The notes below the pieces were generated by a model. It was not told where the DNA came from, searched no databases, and saw nothing but the letters and a program-made list of their open reading frames with translations. From CBFHSF01 sp965661055 (GTDB lineage: Bacteria; Bacteroidota; Bacteroidia; Flavobacteriales; Schleiferiaceae): a DNA stretch of 64,000 bases. Made by a program: the position numbers and the translations under genes. The first letter of the stretch is position 1; each line of letters starts with the position of its first letter. Positions 7,925 through 16,776 of the stretch are shown here, one piece after another. Where the stretch lies: positions 83,575 through 147,574 of the forward strand of contig CBFICS010000004.1 of the NCBI GenBank assembly GCA_965661055.1, given 5' to 3'.

Positions 7925-10291
7925 ATGAGAAAATCAACTACCCTATTATTCTTTTTATTAACAGTAACTTCTTTTGCCCAAACAGGTAGAATTTCTGGTA
8001 GAGTTTTCGACATTTCTAATAACGAATCTCTTCCCTTTGCAACCCTTGTTCTTCAAGACAAAAAAATTGTTGCAACCACTGACATTGACGGAAATTATGC
8101 TTTTGAAAAACTTTCACCAGGCCTTTACAACATTGAAGTTCAACTGATAGGATATAAATCTCAAGTAAAATATGAGGTCGAGGTTACCAATGCAAAACCT
8201 GTAAATCTAGACTTTAAAATGGAGGCCTCAACTACAGAGCTTCAAGAAGTAGAGCTTAGTTTGCAAAATAAATTTATCGAAAACAAAGAGAGTCCAGTAT
8301 CTGTGCAAACCCTTGGTATTAATGAAATTCAAAGAAACCCTGGAGGAAACCAAGATATTTCTAGAGTTATTCAATCACTTCCTGGGGTGGCATCTACCGT
8401 TGCCTTTAGAAATGATTTAATCATTAGAGGAGGTGGACCTAACGAAAATAAATTTTACTTAGACGGAATCGAAATCCCAGCTATTAACCACTTTGCCACC
8501 CAAGGATCAAGTGGTGGACCAGTGGGAATGATCAACGTAAACTTCATTAACGATGTTGATTTTTACACTGGGGCTTTTCCCGCAAATCGTGGAAACACCT
8601 TAAGTTCTTTGATGGAACTAAATTTAAAAGACGGTAGAAAGGATAAAATCGGCGGAATTTTTCAGATCGGAGCTAGTGATGTAGGGTTAACCCTTGAAGG
8701 TCCGCTGAGTAAAAAAACGACCTTTTTGGCAAGTGCCAGAAGATCTTACCTACAGTTTTTATTCGCTGCTTTAGACTTACCTTTTTTACCCACTTATAAC
8801 GATTTTCAATTCAAGGTAAAGTACAACATTGACAAAAAAAACCAATTAACCCTATTGGGACTTGGAGCTATTGATAACTTTAAACTTAATATTGATGCGA
8901 ATGAAACAGAAGAACAACGTTACACGTTGAACGTTCTTCCTGTAAATGAGCAGTGGAATTATTCTATTGGGGCTAAATACACCCATTTCACTAATTCATC
9001 CTTTACGAATATCATTTTAAGTCGATTTATGCTAAACAACACGGCTTTCAAATTCGCCAATAACGACGAAAATCAAGAAAAACTATTAGATTATTCTTCT
9101 CAAGAAATTGAAAACAAATTCCGCATTGAAAATACATGGCGTCCAAATTCTTGGAAACTAACTTCAGGGCTTGGATTTGAAGAGGTAAAGTACAATACCA
9201 CCACTTTAGATAAAAGAATTCCCAACGGACAGGTAATTGATTATTCCTCAGAACTAAAGTTATATAAGTATAGTGTTTTTGCTCAACTGACTAAATCATT
9301 CTTAAAAGAAAGACTTAGTTTATCAGCAGGATTGAGAACAGACGGAATAGATTTTTCTGAGAAAACTTCAAACTTATTAAACCAATTGTCTCCTCGCGTA
9401 TCTATGAGCTACTACTTTACTGATGCGTTTTCTTTTAATGCAAACTGGGGAATCTATTACCAACTCCCACCCTATACCACTTTAGGATTTAGAGACGCTA
9501 GCGGAAACCTAGTTAATAAAGAGGTAACTTATATTAGGTCCGTGCATACGGTTGCAGGGGTTTCATACCTTTTCACCTTTAACGGTAAACTTACCGCAGA
9601 AGGTTTCTTGAAAAATTACAGCAACTACCCCTTCCTTACCAGCACAGGGGTAAGCTTAGCAAACTTAGGTGGTGATTTTGGAGTGGTAGGTAATCAGCCG
9701 GCTACAAGCACTAACAAAGGAAGAGCATACGGTCTTGAATTAAGCTACCAACAAAAACTTTACAAAGGCTTCTTCGGTATTGCATCGGTTACATTTGTCA
9801 AATCTGAATTTGAAGATGCCAATGGTGTTTTAACTCCTTCTTCTTGGGACAATCAATTTTTGACAACCATAACCGTTGGAAAAAAATTTAAAGGCAATTG
9901 GGAAGTAGGGTTAAACTATCAATTCTTAGGAGGCGCTCCTTACACACCTTTTGACATTGAACAAACTCGAACCATTAGCAATTGGGATGTTTTAGGTAGA
10001 GGAATCCCCAATTACGACCAATTAAATTCTCAACGAGTAAATTCATTTAATCGACTAAATGTAAGGATCGATAAAAAATGGTATTTCAAAAAAGTGAATC
10101 TTGACATTTACCTAGACATTCAAAATATTCTAGGTGCATCCGTTCAAGGTCAACCAAATATTGATGTTCAAAGAGACGCAAACGGAAGTCCAATTGTAGA
10201 CCCTAACGACCCTAATAAGTACCTTGTAAAAGAACTAGACAACTCTACAGGATCAAGGTTACCCACTTTTGGATTAATATTCGATTTTTAA
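7925..10291 (+). CDS. TonB-dependent outer-membrane receptor with carboxypeptidase-like domain
   Basis: A 788-residue receptor. Signal peptide 1-19 ends in SFAQ. Residues about 22-115 form the CarboxypepD_reg-like domain common at the start of Bacteroidota receptors (GRISGRVFD, then PFATLVLQD). The plug domain follows at about 125-240 (SRVIQSLPGVAS, IIRGGGPNENKFYLDGIEIP). The rest is a beta barrel ending in the typical terminal phenylalanine (LIFDF). There is no adjacent SusD-like lipoprotein, so this is not a classical SusCD glycan pair. The substrate is unknown. The divergent MarR-type gene is a candidate regulator. Confidence 0.93.
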   Translation: MRKSTTLLFFLLTVTSFAQTGRISGRVFDISNNESLPFATLVLQDKKIVATTDIDGNYAFEKLSPGLYNIEVQLIGYKSQVKYEVEVTNAKPVNLDFKMEASTTELQEVELSLQNKFIENKESPVSVQTLGINEIQRNPGGNQDISRVIQSLPGVASTVAFRNDLIIRGGGPNENKFYLDGIEIPAINHFATQGSSGGPVGMINVNFINDVDFYTGAFPANRGNTLSSLMELNLKDGRKDKIGGIFQIGASDVGLTLEGPLSKKTTFLASARRSYLQFLFAALDLPFLPTYNDFQFKVKYNIDKKNQLTLLGLGAIDNFKLNIDANETEEQRYTLNVLPVNEQWNYSIGAKYTHFTNSSFTNIILSRFMLNNTAFKFANNDENQEKLLDYSSQEIENKFRIENTWRPNSWKLTSGLGFEEVKYNTTTLDKRIPNGQVIDYSSELKLYKYSVFAQLTKSFLKERLSLSAGLRTDGIDFSEKTSNLLNQLSPRVSMSYYFTDAFSFNANWGIYYQLPPYTTLGFRDASGNLVNKEVTYIRSVHTVAGVSYLFTFNGKLTAEGFLKNYSNYPFLTSTGVSLANLGGDFGVVGNQPATSTNKGRAYGLELSYQQKLYKGFFGIASVTFVKSEFEDANGVLTPSSWDNQFLTTITVGKKFKGNWEVGLNYQFLGGAPYTPFDIEQTRTISNWDVLGRGIPNYDQLNSQRVNSFNRLNVRIDKKWYFKKVNLDIYLDIQNILGASVQGQPNIDVQRDANGSPIVDPNDPNKYLVKELDNSTGSRLPTFGLIFDF

Positions 10292-10399
10292 AATCGATTA
10301 CAATTGATTGTAAACCGCTTGAAAAAACTTTTTTTGTTAACTTGAAGTTGGGGCGGAGGTTGGAGGCCCCCAGCCCAAAATTCCCGGCTGGTCGGAGCT
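10292..10399. other. GC-rich intergenic patch between convergent genes
   Basis: The last 65 bases (about 10345-10399) are strongly GC-rich in an AT-rich region and contain imperfect inverted repeats (GGGGC / GCCCC and CAGCC / GGCTG). A run of seven T lies at 10329-10335. This may act as a terminator for the receptor gene, but no textbook hairpin plus T-run is present. Confidence 0.4.
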
Positions 10400-11575
10400 C
10401 TATTTTGGGTACATTAAATATTGATCTCTAAGACTAGAGTACTGGGCAAGTTCAACTTTCCAACTAGACCTAATTTCTTCTACCGTTTTTCCATCGCGGA
10501 TTTGTTTTCTCAACTTATCATTGCCCACAAGTTTATCAAAATAACTTGTGAAAAATTTTTCTTTGTCTGGAGCCATTTCATAAAATCCCATCAACCAATA
10601 CAAGTACAACTCATTAGAGGTATTCAAATAAGATAGACTAAAGTCTCTCAAATCAAATCCAAAACACTTTTCACCTTTGTGTTTTGGGTTTTTTGAACTC
10701 TCCATTGACTGGGGTGTAAATGAAATTTCACCTTCTAAAAACCAAGGCGCGCCAATTACTTGAAAAGGTGTGCTAGTGCCGCGGCCAATACTAACTTCCG
10801 TTCCTTCAAAAAGACAGAGTGAAGGATATAAAATAATAGATTCTACCGTCGGAAGGTTGGGAGATGGTGCAACCGGTAACTCATATCTTATTTGGTGGGT
10901 ATAATCTAAACACGGTACAATATTTAGTTGCAGACTGCTAGCCTTATTTATCCAATTTTCTCCGACTATCATTCTGGCATATTCACCGATGGTAAGTCCA
11001 TGTACTATGGGTACAGGATGCATTCCTACAAACGATTTAAAATCACTTTCTAAAACGGGACCATCAAAATAATGGCCATTTGGATTGGGTCTATCAAAAA
11101 TCCACATCGGGATTCCTGACTCAGCACACGCCTCCATACACAAGGTCATAGTAGAAGTAAATGTGTAAAATCGAGTCCCAACATCTTGTATATCAAAAAC
11201 CAAAAAATCAAGGTCTTTTAACTGCTCAGGTTTTGGCTTTTTATTCTTTCCGTAAAGAGAAATTATTGGCAATCCCGTTTCCAAATCTTTTCCATCCACA
11301 ATGGTTTCTCCATCTGCTTTTTTTCCTCTAAACCCATGCTCAGGAGCAAAAACAACAGAAATATCAACCTGCTTTTCTAGCAAGAAATTCACCAAGTGGA
11401 CTTCTCCCACCCTAGAGGTGTGATTTACCACAACGCCTACTTTCTTCCCACGAAAGTGGTCTAAGTATTGATCACTTCTTTCTGCGCCAACAACCACAGG
11501 CTGTGAAAACATACTTATAGATGAAAGCAAAAAGACTACGAGAGCCCACGGCTTTTCTATATATTTGGACCTCAT
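10400..11575 (-). CDS. DUF1343 protein, NamZ-like exo-beta-N-acetylmuramidase (YbbC family)
   Basis: An exported DUF1343/NamZ-family protein. The family includes NamZ of Bacillus, which removes N-acetylmuramic acid from the non-reducing ends of cell-wall fragments. Seen here are a catalytic-domain opening GKKVGVVVNHTSRVG, the APEHGFRG block, the LDFLVFDIQDVGTRFYT motif and FDRPNPNGHYFDGP. I place the start at the ATG at 11573-11575, which gives a clean signal peptide (hydrophobic core, cleavage near SMFSQ) and 391 residues. An upstream in-frame ATG at 11611 would add 12 residues and overlap the divergent permease gene. A role in cell-wall recycling is an inference from the family. Confidence 0.9.
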   Translation of the reverse strand: MRSKYIEKPWALVVFLLSSISMFSQPVVVGAERSDQYLDHFRGKKVGVVVNHTSRVGEVHLVNFLLEKQVDISVVFAPEHGFRGKKADGETIVDGKDLETGLPIISLYGKNKKPKPEQLKDLDFLVFDIQDVGTRFYTFTSTMTLCMEACAESGIPMWIFDRPNPNGHYFDGPVLESDFKSFVGMHPVPIVHGLTIGEYARMIVGENWINKASSLQLNIVPCLDYTHQIRYELPVAPSPNLPTVESIILYPSLCLFEGTEVSIGRGTSTPFQVIGAPWFLEGEISFTPQSMESSKNPKHKGEKCFGFDLRDFSLSYLNTSNELYLYWLMGFYEMAPDKEKFFTSYFDKLVGNDKLRKQIRDGKTVEEIRSSWKVELAQYSSLRDQYLMYPK

Positions 11576-11591
11576 TTGTAAAAACACCAAG

Positions 11592-12824
11592 TTGAAAATA
11601 TCGTGGTTCATTAGTAAACGTTTAATTTCTTCTCAAAGAGTTGAAGGGTCTTTTTCTAGACCCATTATTAGGTTCTCTGTGGCCTCAATGGCATTGGGCA
11701 TGGTGTTGATGATCATTTCGGTGGCAACCGGAACAGGTCTTCAACAACGGATTAAAGATAAAATTATTGGTTTTACAGGACACATAAAAATCGCTAGATA
11801 TATTTCTAACGATAGTTACGAGACTCCTCCAATTTCAATTGAACAACCCTTTGTATCTGAATTACTCAACCTTAATTATGTAATTGCTGTTCAGCCCTAT
11901 GCAACAAAAGCAGGAATTCTAAAGGCAAATGATGACTTTGAAGGTGTTGTATTAAAAGGAATTGACAATTCGTATCACCTAGATTTTTTAAACGACATTA
12001 CCCTCTCCGGAAAAGTGCCCACATTTAAAAAGTCTGAGCGAAACGATTCCATTATTATTTCAAAACAAATTGCGGATAACCTTAAGTTAAATTTATTTGA
12101 CCGGGTAGAAATGTATTTTTTAAGAGAGGCCCCAAACCCTCCTAGACTGCGGAAATTCTATATCTCTGGCATTTTTGAAACGGGACTTGAAGAGTTTGAT
12201 AAAATTTTTCTTGTGGGCGACATAAAGCACATTCAAATTCTTAATAAATGGGACTCCACTTTCGTGGGAGGATTTGAAGTACTCACAAATAATTTTGACA
12301 ATATAGAGGAGGAAACTGAGATCATTAGAAGTGAAATTCCTTTTGACCTCGACGCAAGTCACGCTAAGTCAAACTTTGAAAGAATTTTTCAATGGCTTGC
12401 ACTCTTTGATATTAACATTTACCTCATCATAGGAATTATGATTGCGGTGGCAACCTTAAACATGGTTTCTGTTTTATTGATTATGATTCTTGAAAGAACC
12501 CAAATGATTGGAGTTTTAAAATCTTTGGGGGCTGACAACAAAAACATTAGAAATATCTTCTTGATTCAAGCTACTTATTTGGTTTCAAGAGGACTTCTAA
12601 TCGGAAATGTGATTGGTCTTTTGTTTTGCTATTTACAATCCACATTTAAGTTTATTAAGCTTGACCAAGCCACCTATCACGTTTCTGAGGTCCCCATTCA
12701 TTTTTCTTGGACCTATTGGATATTACTCAATGTAGGAACCATAATTATTTCTTACGCCCTATTGATTATCCCTAGTTATTTAGTGGCAAGGATTCAACCC
12801 GTAAAAGCCATTAAGTTTGACTAG
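11592..12824 (+). CDS. FtsX/MacB-type ABC transporter permease (LolC/E-like)
   Basis: A permease of about 410 residues with the LolC/E-like layout: one N-terminal helix (about 30-50), a large periplasmic MacB-type domain, then three C-terminal helices (about 275-300, 325-345 and 370-395) forming the FtsX domain. Such permeases work with a separate ATPase, often to move lipoproteins; no ATPase gene is adjacent. I choose a TTG start at 11592 because the residues that follow (KISWFISKRLISS) match the usual family opening. An ATG at 11565 would add nine residues and overlap the divergent NamZ gene. Only 16 bp separate the two chosen starts, so promoters must lie inside the coding regions. Confidence 0.88.
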   Translation: MKISWFISKRLISSQRVEGSFSRPIIRFSVASMALGMVLMIISVATGTGLQQRIKDKIIGFTGHIKIARYISNDSYETPPISIEQPFVSELLNLNYVIAVQPYATKAGILKANDDFEGVVLKGIDNSYHLDFLNDITLSGKVPTFKKSERNDSIIISKQIADNLKLNLFDRVEMYFLREAPNPPRLRKFYISGIFETGLEEFDKIFLVGDIKHIQILNKWDSTFVGGFEVLTNNFDNIEEETEIIRSEIPFDLDASHAKSNFERIFQWLALFDINIYLIIGIMIAVATLNMVSVLLIMILERTQMIGVLKSLGADNKNIRNIFLIQATYLVSRGLLIGNVIGLLFCYLQSTFKFIKLDQATYHVSEVPIHFSWTYWILLNVGTIIISYALLIIPSYLVARIQPVKAIKFD

Positions 12825-12849
12825 TTTCCTACTCAAATTTTTACCTTTG
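12816..12849 (+). promoter_or_regulatory. Predicted promoter for the cystathionine beta-synthase gene
   Basis: TTTG (12816-12819), 22 nt, then TACCTTTG (12842-12849) matches the Bacteroidota -33/-7 consensus. The start codon follows 19 bases later. The -33 element overlaps the end of the permease gene. Confidence 0.6.
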
Positions 12850-12868
12850 AAAACGATAGTTTAAAGAC

Positions 12869-14230
12869 ATGAAAATAAAGAACAACATACTAGAAACCAT
12901 AGGTAATACACCCATGGTAAAATTGAACAAAATTGCCGAAGACATTCCTGGAACCATTCTTGGTAAAATGGAATACTTTAATCCTGGACATTCTACAAAA
13001 GATAGAATGGCTTTAAAAATGATTGAAGACGCAGAAGCAAAAGGACTAATAAAACCAGGTGGCACTATTATAGAGTGTACCAGTGGAAATACCGGTATGG
13101 GACTTGCTTTAGCGGCAATAGTAAAAGGGTATAAGCTTATTTGTACTTTAAGCGATAAGCAGAGTAAAGAAAAAATGGACATTCTAAAGGCCTTAGGGGC
13201 TCAAGTCTATGTTTGTCCTACCAATGTTTCTCCTGATCATCCAGAGTCTTACTATTCAGTAGCAGAAAGGCTTAACAAAGAAATACCTAACTCCTTCTAC
13301 CCTTTTCAATATGACAATCTAGCGAATAGAGAGGCTCATTACGAATCTACGGGACCTGAGATTTGGGAACAAACCGATGGGAAAATTACTCATTTTGTAG
13401 TAGGTGTAGGTACGGGCGGAACCATCTCTGGAGTGGCAAAATACTTAAAAGAGAAAAATCCAAATGTTAAAATTTGGGGGGTTGATTCTTATGGTTCGGT
13501 ATTTAAAAAGTATCATGAAACCGGCGAGTTTGACGAAAACGAAATCTATAGCTACATAACAGAAGGTATTGGTGAAGATATTTTGCCAAAGAATGTCGAC
13601 TTTTCACTAATTGATCACTTTGAAAAAGTTACGGATAGAGATGGGGCGTTAGTAGCTAGAGAGCTTGCATTAAAAGAGGGAATGTTTCTAGGATATTCTG
13701 CGGGTTCTGCTTTTCAAGCGGTAAGACAATTAAAAAATGAACTCGATGAAAATAGTGTTGTTGTAATTCTATTTCACGATCATGGTTCTCGCTACGTGGG
13801 TAAGATCTTTAATGATGATTGGATGAACGAAAGAGGTTTCTTAAATGAAAACAAACAAACTGCTAAAGACATTATTAAGGGCTATGAAAACCTACCTTTA
13901 ATTAGCGTTCTACCCGGCGAACCTATTCATGCTGCTCTAAACCATATGAAGAGATTAGGGATATCTCAGATTCCAGTAATTAGAGACGGAAAGCCAGTGG
14001 GTTCTTTGACTGAAGGTCAACTATTCCAGGTGCTAGTAGCTAATCCAGAAGCTAGAGATCAAAAAGTAGAAGACCATATGTTACCGCCATTTGAGGTAGT
14101 TGCCTTGAGCGACCCAATTCAAGCGGTGGTAGCGAAAATTAAGCCTGAATTTGGAGCCGTTCTAGTTGAGTTAGGTAAAGGAAAGTACCACATAATTACT
14201 AGACATGACCTTGTCGGGACCATGAGCTAA
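12869..14230 (+). CDS. cbs: PLP-dependent cystathionine beta-synthase / cysteine synthase with two CBS domains
   Basis: A 453-residue fold type II PLP enzyme. The catalytic domain covers about 1-320: NPGHSTKDRMA near residue 38 contains the PLP lysine, TSGNTGMG near 70 is the substrate loop, and GVGTGGTISG near 180 binds the phosphate. Two CBS domains fill about 335-453 (PGEPIHAALNHM, and a final repeat ending VGTMS). This architecture is that of cystathionine beta-synthase, which joins serine or activated serine with homocysteine. O-acetylserine sulfhydrylase activity cannot be excluded from sequence. The gene is monocistronic, with its own predicted promoter and a shared terminator. Confidence 0.92.
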   Translation: MKIKNNILETIGNTPMVKLNKIAEDIPGTILGKMEYFNPGHSTKDRMALKMIEDAEAKGLIKPGGTIIECTSGNTGMGLALAAIVKGYKLICTLSDKQSKEKMDILKALGAQVYVCPTNVSPDHPESYYSVAERLNKEIPNSFYPFQYDNLANREAHYESTGPEIWEQTDGKITHFVVGVGTGGTISGVAKYLKEKNPNVKIWGVDSYGSVFKKYHETGEFDENEIYSYITEGIGEDILPKNVDFSLIDHFEKVTDRDGALVARELALKEGMFLGYSAGSAFQAVRQLKNELDENSVVVILFHDHGSRYVGKIFNDDWMNERGFLNENKQTAKDIIKGYENLPLISVLPGEPIHAALNHMKRLGISQIPVIRDGKPVGSLTEGQLFQVLVANPEARDQKVEDHMLPPFEVVALSDPIQAVVAKIKPEFGAVLVELGKGKYHIITRHDLVGTMS

Positions 14231-14250
14231 AAAAAAATCGACATAAAAAA

Positions 14251-14277
14251 AGGGAACCCAAGGGTTCCCTTTTTTTT
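14251..14277. terminator. Bidirectional terminator between cbs and hsp20
   Basis: Stem AGGGAACCC / GGGTTCCCT with a tiny loop is flanked by seven A on the left and seven to eight T on the right, serving both convergent genes. Confidence 0.88.
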
Positions 14278-14290
14278 GTGCTTACCATTC

Positions 14291-14710
14291 TTAATGCACT
14301 TGAATTTTCAAAGGACTTTTTGCTTCCTCTTTCAATTTGATTGGCAAACTTATTTTTAATATACCACCTTCATAAGAAGCACTAATTTCTTCTTCATTTA
14401 CTTGATCCTTAGGGAGGTTAAAATGCCTTTCAAAGCTAGAGATTTTAAACTCCTGGGTAGTAATCCGTTTTTCTTCTTTTACTTCCTCTTCAGCATGGTT
14501 TGCCTTTACAATGAGCTTTTGATTTTCAATTTCAATTGTAAAATCACCTTTTGAAAAACCTGGGGCCAATAACTCAACTTCGTAAGCGTTTTTTGATTGA
14601 AAAATGTTGACTAGGTTTTTATTCATTCCCTTTAAAGGGGAAAAATCAACTGAATTAAAAAACTCGTCTACGAACCCTGGGAATCCGATCATTGAATTTC
14701 TTGTTCTCAT
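14291..14710 (-). CDS. Hsp20 / alpha-crystallin family small heat-shock protein
   Basis: A 139-residue small heat-shock protein, an ATP-independent holdase that binds unfolding proteins as oligomers. Residues about 40-139 form the alpha-crystallin domain: YEVELLAPGFSKGDFTIEIEN at the start, SFERHFNLP near the middle, then SYEGGILKISLPIK, which contains the conserved A/G-x-L motif. The N-terminus has the phenylalanine-rich segment usual for the family. It is monocistronic. The 217 bp region upstream shows no clear TAnnTTTG box for it, which may mean an alternative or heat-shock promoter. Confidence 0.95.
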   Translation of the reverse strand: MRTRNSMIGFPGFVDEFFNSVDFSPLKGMNKNLVNIFQSKNAYEVELLAPGFSKGDFTIEIENQKLIVKANHAEEEVKEEKRITTQEFKISSFERHFNLPKDQVNEEEISASYEGGILKISLPIKLKEEAKSPLKIQVH

Positions 14711-14872
14711 AATATTTTGAATTTTGATTATATTCTTTACCCATTAAATCAACTTATATACCATCGTGAAAAAAAATGAAAAAACATGCGATAATGGCAG
14801 GCTAACCAAAAATAAACTGACTTAATGTCGTAAAAAACTGATTTCCCGTCTAGATATTCCTACAAATAGGTG

Positions 14873-14902
14873 TTTGTTTTTCAGTTTTAAAATGTAACTT
14901 TC
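14873..14902 (+). promoter_or_regulatory. Predicted promoter for the AGMO-like / lysoplasmalogenase pair
   Basis: TTTG (14873-14876), 18 nt, then TAACTTTC (14895-14902), one base off the TAnnTTTG consensus. The start codon follows 25 bases later. Confidence 0.5.
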
Positions 14903-14927
14903 TCGCCGTATAGCACAAATCATTTTT

Positions 14928-16124
14928 ATGAATCCTATTGTACTTTCTATTCCCATTTTCTTTCTATTAATTTTTATAGAAGTCATTTACGGATATTTTT
15001 CTAACAAAAAAATATACCGTGCGGGTGATGCTTTTGCTAATATTGGTTGTGGGATATTTGAACAAACAACCGGACTATTTATTTCTGTTTTCACCATTGG
15101 GTTGTACACCTTGGTTTACGAGTTTAGAGTATTTGAAATACCCACTACATGGCCTTATTTAATTTTGTTGTTTTTCATAGTTGATTTTCAATATTATTGG
15201 GCACATAGAATGAGTCACCAGGTAAATTTATTTTGGATTGGTCACGTTATTCATCACCAAAGTGAAGATTATAATTTAAGTGTAGCCTTAAGACAAGGGG
15301 CACTTCAGAAAATTTTTACAGCCCCCTTTGCATTACCCGCCGCACTATTGGGCTTTGATCCTTATTGGTTTTTATTTATTTCTGCGCTTAACACTCTATA
15401 TCAATTTTGGATTCACACCGAAACCATAGGAAAAATGGGTTGGTTTGAATATGTGTTTAACACCCCTTCTCACCACAGAGTTCACCATGGTAGAGATCCA
15501 AAATACATTGATAAAAACCATGCAGGATCTTTAATTATTTGGGATAAAATGTTTGGAACATTTCAAGCAGAAGAAGAAAGACCGCATTACGGAATCACTA
15601 AAGAAACCCATACGTTTAATCCTATAATGGCGCACATTAAACCCATTCAACAATTAAATGATGATTTAAAAAAAGTTAGGGGATTTGATAAGGTGAAGCT
15701 ATTATTTAAGGGGCCTGGTTGGTTTCCTGAAAAAAACGGTGGACCACAACTACCCCCTAAGGTTCCAAAAGACTATTTAAAATTTGATGTTCCAATCAAT
15801 GCTAAACTTCAAGTGTATGGAGTTGTTCAATTCATAATTAGCCTAGGCTTTGTGGCTGCATATTTGTTTTTTCAATCTAACTTCAACCTCAATCAGCAAA
15901 TACTAGGTTCCATTTGGATTGTTTTATCACTCTTTAGCACAGGGGCCATATTTCAAATGTCAAAGGGATTTGTAATCCTAGAAATTCTCAAGTGGATTTT
16001 ATTGGTATACATCTTGGGCCAAATCGAACCAAACAGCACTTTATACTATTCAACCATGGTTTTTATGGCAGCATCACTTACCTACTTTCTAACCAACGAA
16101 AAAAAACTAACACATGTTCAATAA
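14928..16124 (+). CDS. Alkylglycerol monooxygenase-like membrane fatty acid hydroxylase
   Basis: A 398-residue membrane protein of the fatty acid hydroxylase/sterol desaturase superfamily. The eight-histidine di-iron signature is present: HRMSH near residue 93, HVIHHQ near 106, HTE near 165 and HHRVHHG near 184. Several blocks match what I know of animal alkylglycerol monooxygenase (AGMO/TMEM195), which cleaves ether lipids with tetrahydrobiopterin: SEDYNLSVALRQ, YQFWIHTE, NTPSHHRVHHGRD, LIIWDKMFGTF and FKGPGW. Extra helices fill the C-terminal 110 residues. The last 11 bases overlap a lysoplasmalogenase gene, which supports a role in ether lipids. Activity and cofactor are inferred. Confidence 0.88.
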   Translation: MNPIVLSIPIFFLLIFIEVIYGYFSNKKIYRAGDAFANIGCGIFEQTTGLFISVFTIGLYTLVYEFRVFEIPTTWPYLILLFFIVDFQYYWAHRMSHQVNLFWIGHVIHHQSEDYNLSVALRQGALQKIFTAPFALPAALLGFDPYWFLFISALNTLYQFWIHTETIGKMGWFEYVFNTPSHHRVHHGRDPKYIDKNHAGSLIIWDKMFGTFQAEEERPHYGITKETHTFNPIMAHIKPIQQLNDDLKKVRGFDKVKLLFKGPGWFPEKNGGPQLPPKVPKDYLKFDVPINAKLQVYGVVQFIISLGFVAAYLFFQSNFNLNQQILGSIWIVLSLFSTGAIFQMSKGFVILEILKWILLVYILGQIEPNSTLYYSTMVFMAASLTYFLTNEKKLTHVQ

Positions 16125-16776
16125 AGATTTTACTAAAATATACCTTACTATTCTTATAACCCATTTGGCGTTTCTCTACGTTGCAGAACACACTATATTC
16201 ATTGGTATTACCAAAGGACTTTTGCTTTTCTCACTAATGGCTTACTTCTATTCAGAAACAAAACCACTAAAGGGATTAGGCAAGGCTTTTTTATCAGGAA
16301 TGTTATTTAGTTTTATAGGAGATATTTTTATGTTTCTTGGGGACGGGGTATATTTTATTACTGGTCTAATTTCTTTCTTGATGGCTCACCTATTTTACAT
16401 TTACTCTTTCTTTGGCCAAGGAAAAGACTTTGTTAGAAAAAATCCGATTTTCATTGTACCGATCCTACTATACGTAGTCGGATTTTTAATTTTTTCATGG
16501 TCATCTTTAAACGAATTAAAAGTTCCAGTTACCCTCTACGCCCTAGTTTTAGGTGGAATGGTTTTAGCTTCAATAAACAGGTATAAAGCAGTAAACCAGA
16601 AAGCATTTACCATAGGAATTTGGGGTGCCATTCTATTTGTAATTTCAGACTCATTGCTAGCCATTAACAAGTTTGTACTGGAAATTAGTTATGCCAGCTT
16701 ATTGATTATGGCAACGTATGGAATGGCTCAATACTTTTTATTGAGGTCATTTATGACAAGTCACAAAAAAGACTAA
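16114..16776 (+). CDS. Lysoplasmalogenase (YhhN/TMEM86 family)
   Basis: A 220-residue protein with about eight transmembrane helices of the YhhN/TMEM86 family. Characterised members hydrolyse the vinyl-ether bond of lysoplasmalogens to release a fatty aldehyde. Family features seen are KPLKGLGKAFLSG near residue 50, FIGDIFMFLGD near 67, then GLISFLMAHLFYI near 83, with the conserved Asp and His residues. The start overlaps the end of the AGMO-like gene by 11 bp, so the two are translationally coupled. The TAA stop overlaps the TAG of convergent priA (shared bases 16774-16775), leaving no room for a terminator between them. Confidence 0.9.
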   Translation: MFNKDFTKIYLTILITHLAFLYVAEHTIFIGITKGLLLFSLMAYFYSETKPLKGLGKAFLSGMLFSFIGDIFMFLGDGVYFITGLISFLMAHLFYIYSFFGQGKDFVRKNPIFIVPILLYVVGFLIFSWSSLNELKVPVTLYALVLGGMVLASINRYKAVNQKAFTIGIWGAILFVISDSLLAINKFVLEISYASLLIMATYGMAQYFLLRSFMTSHKKD

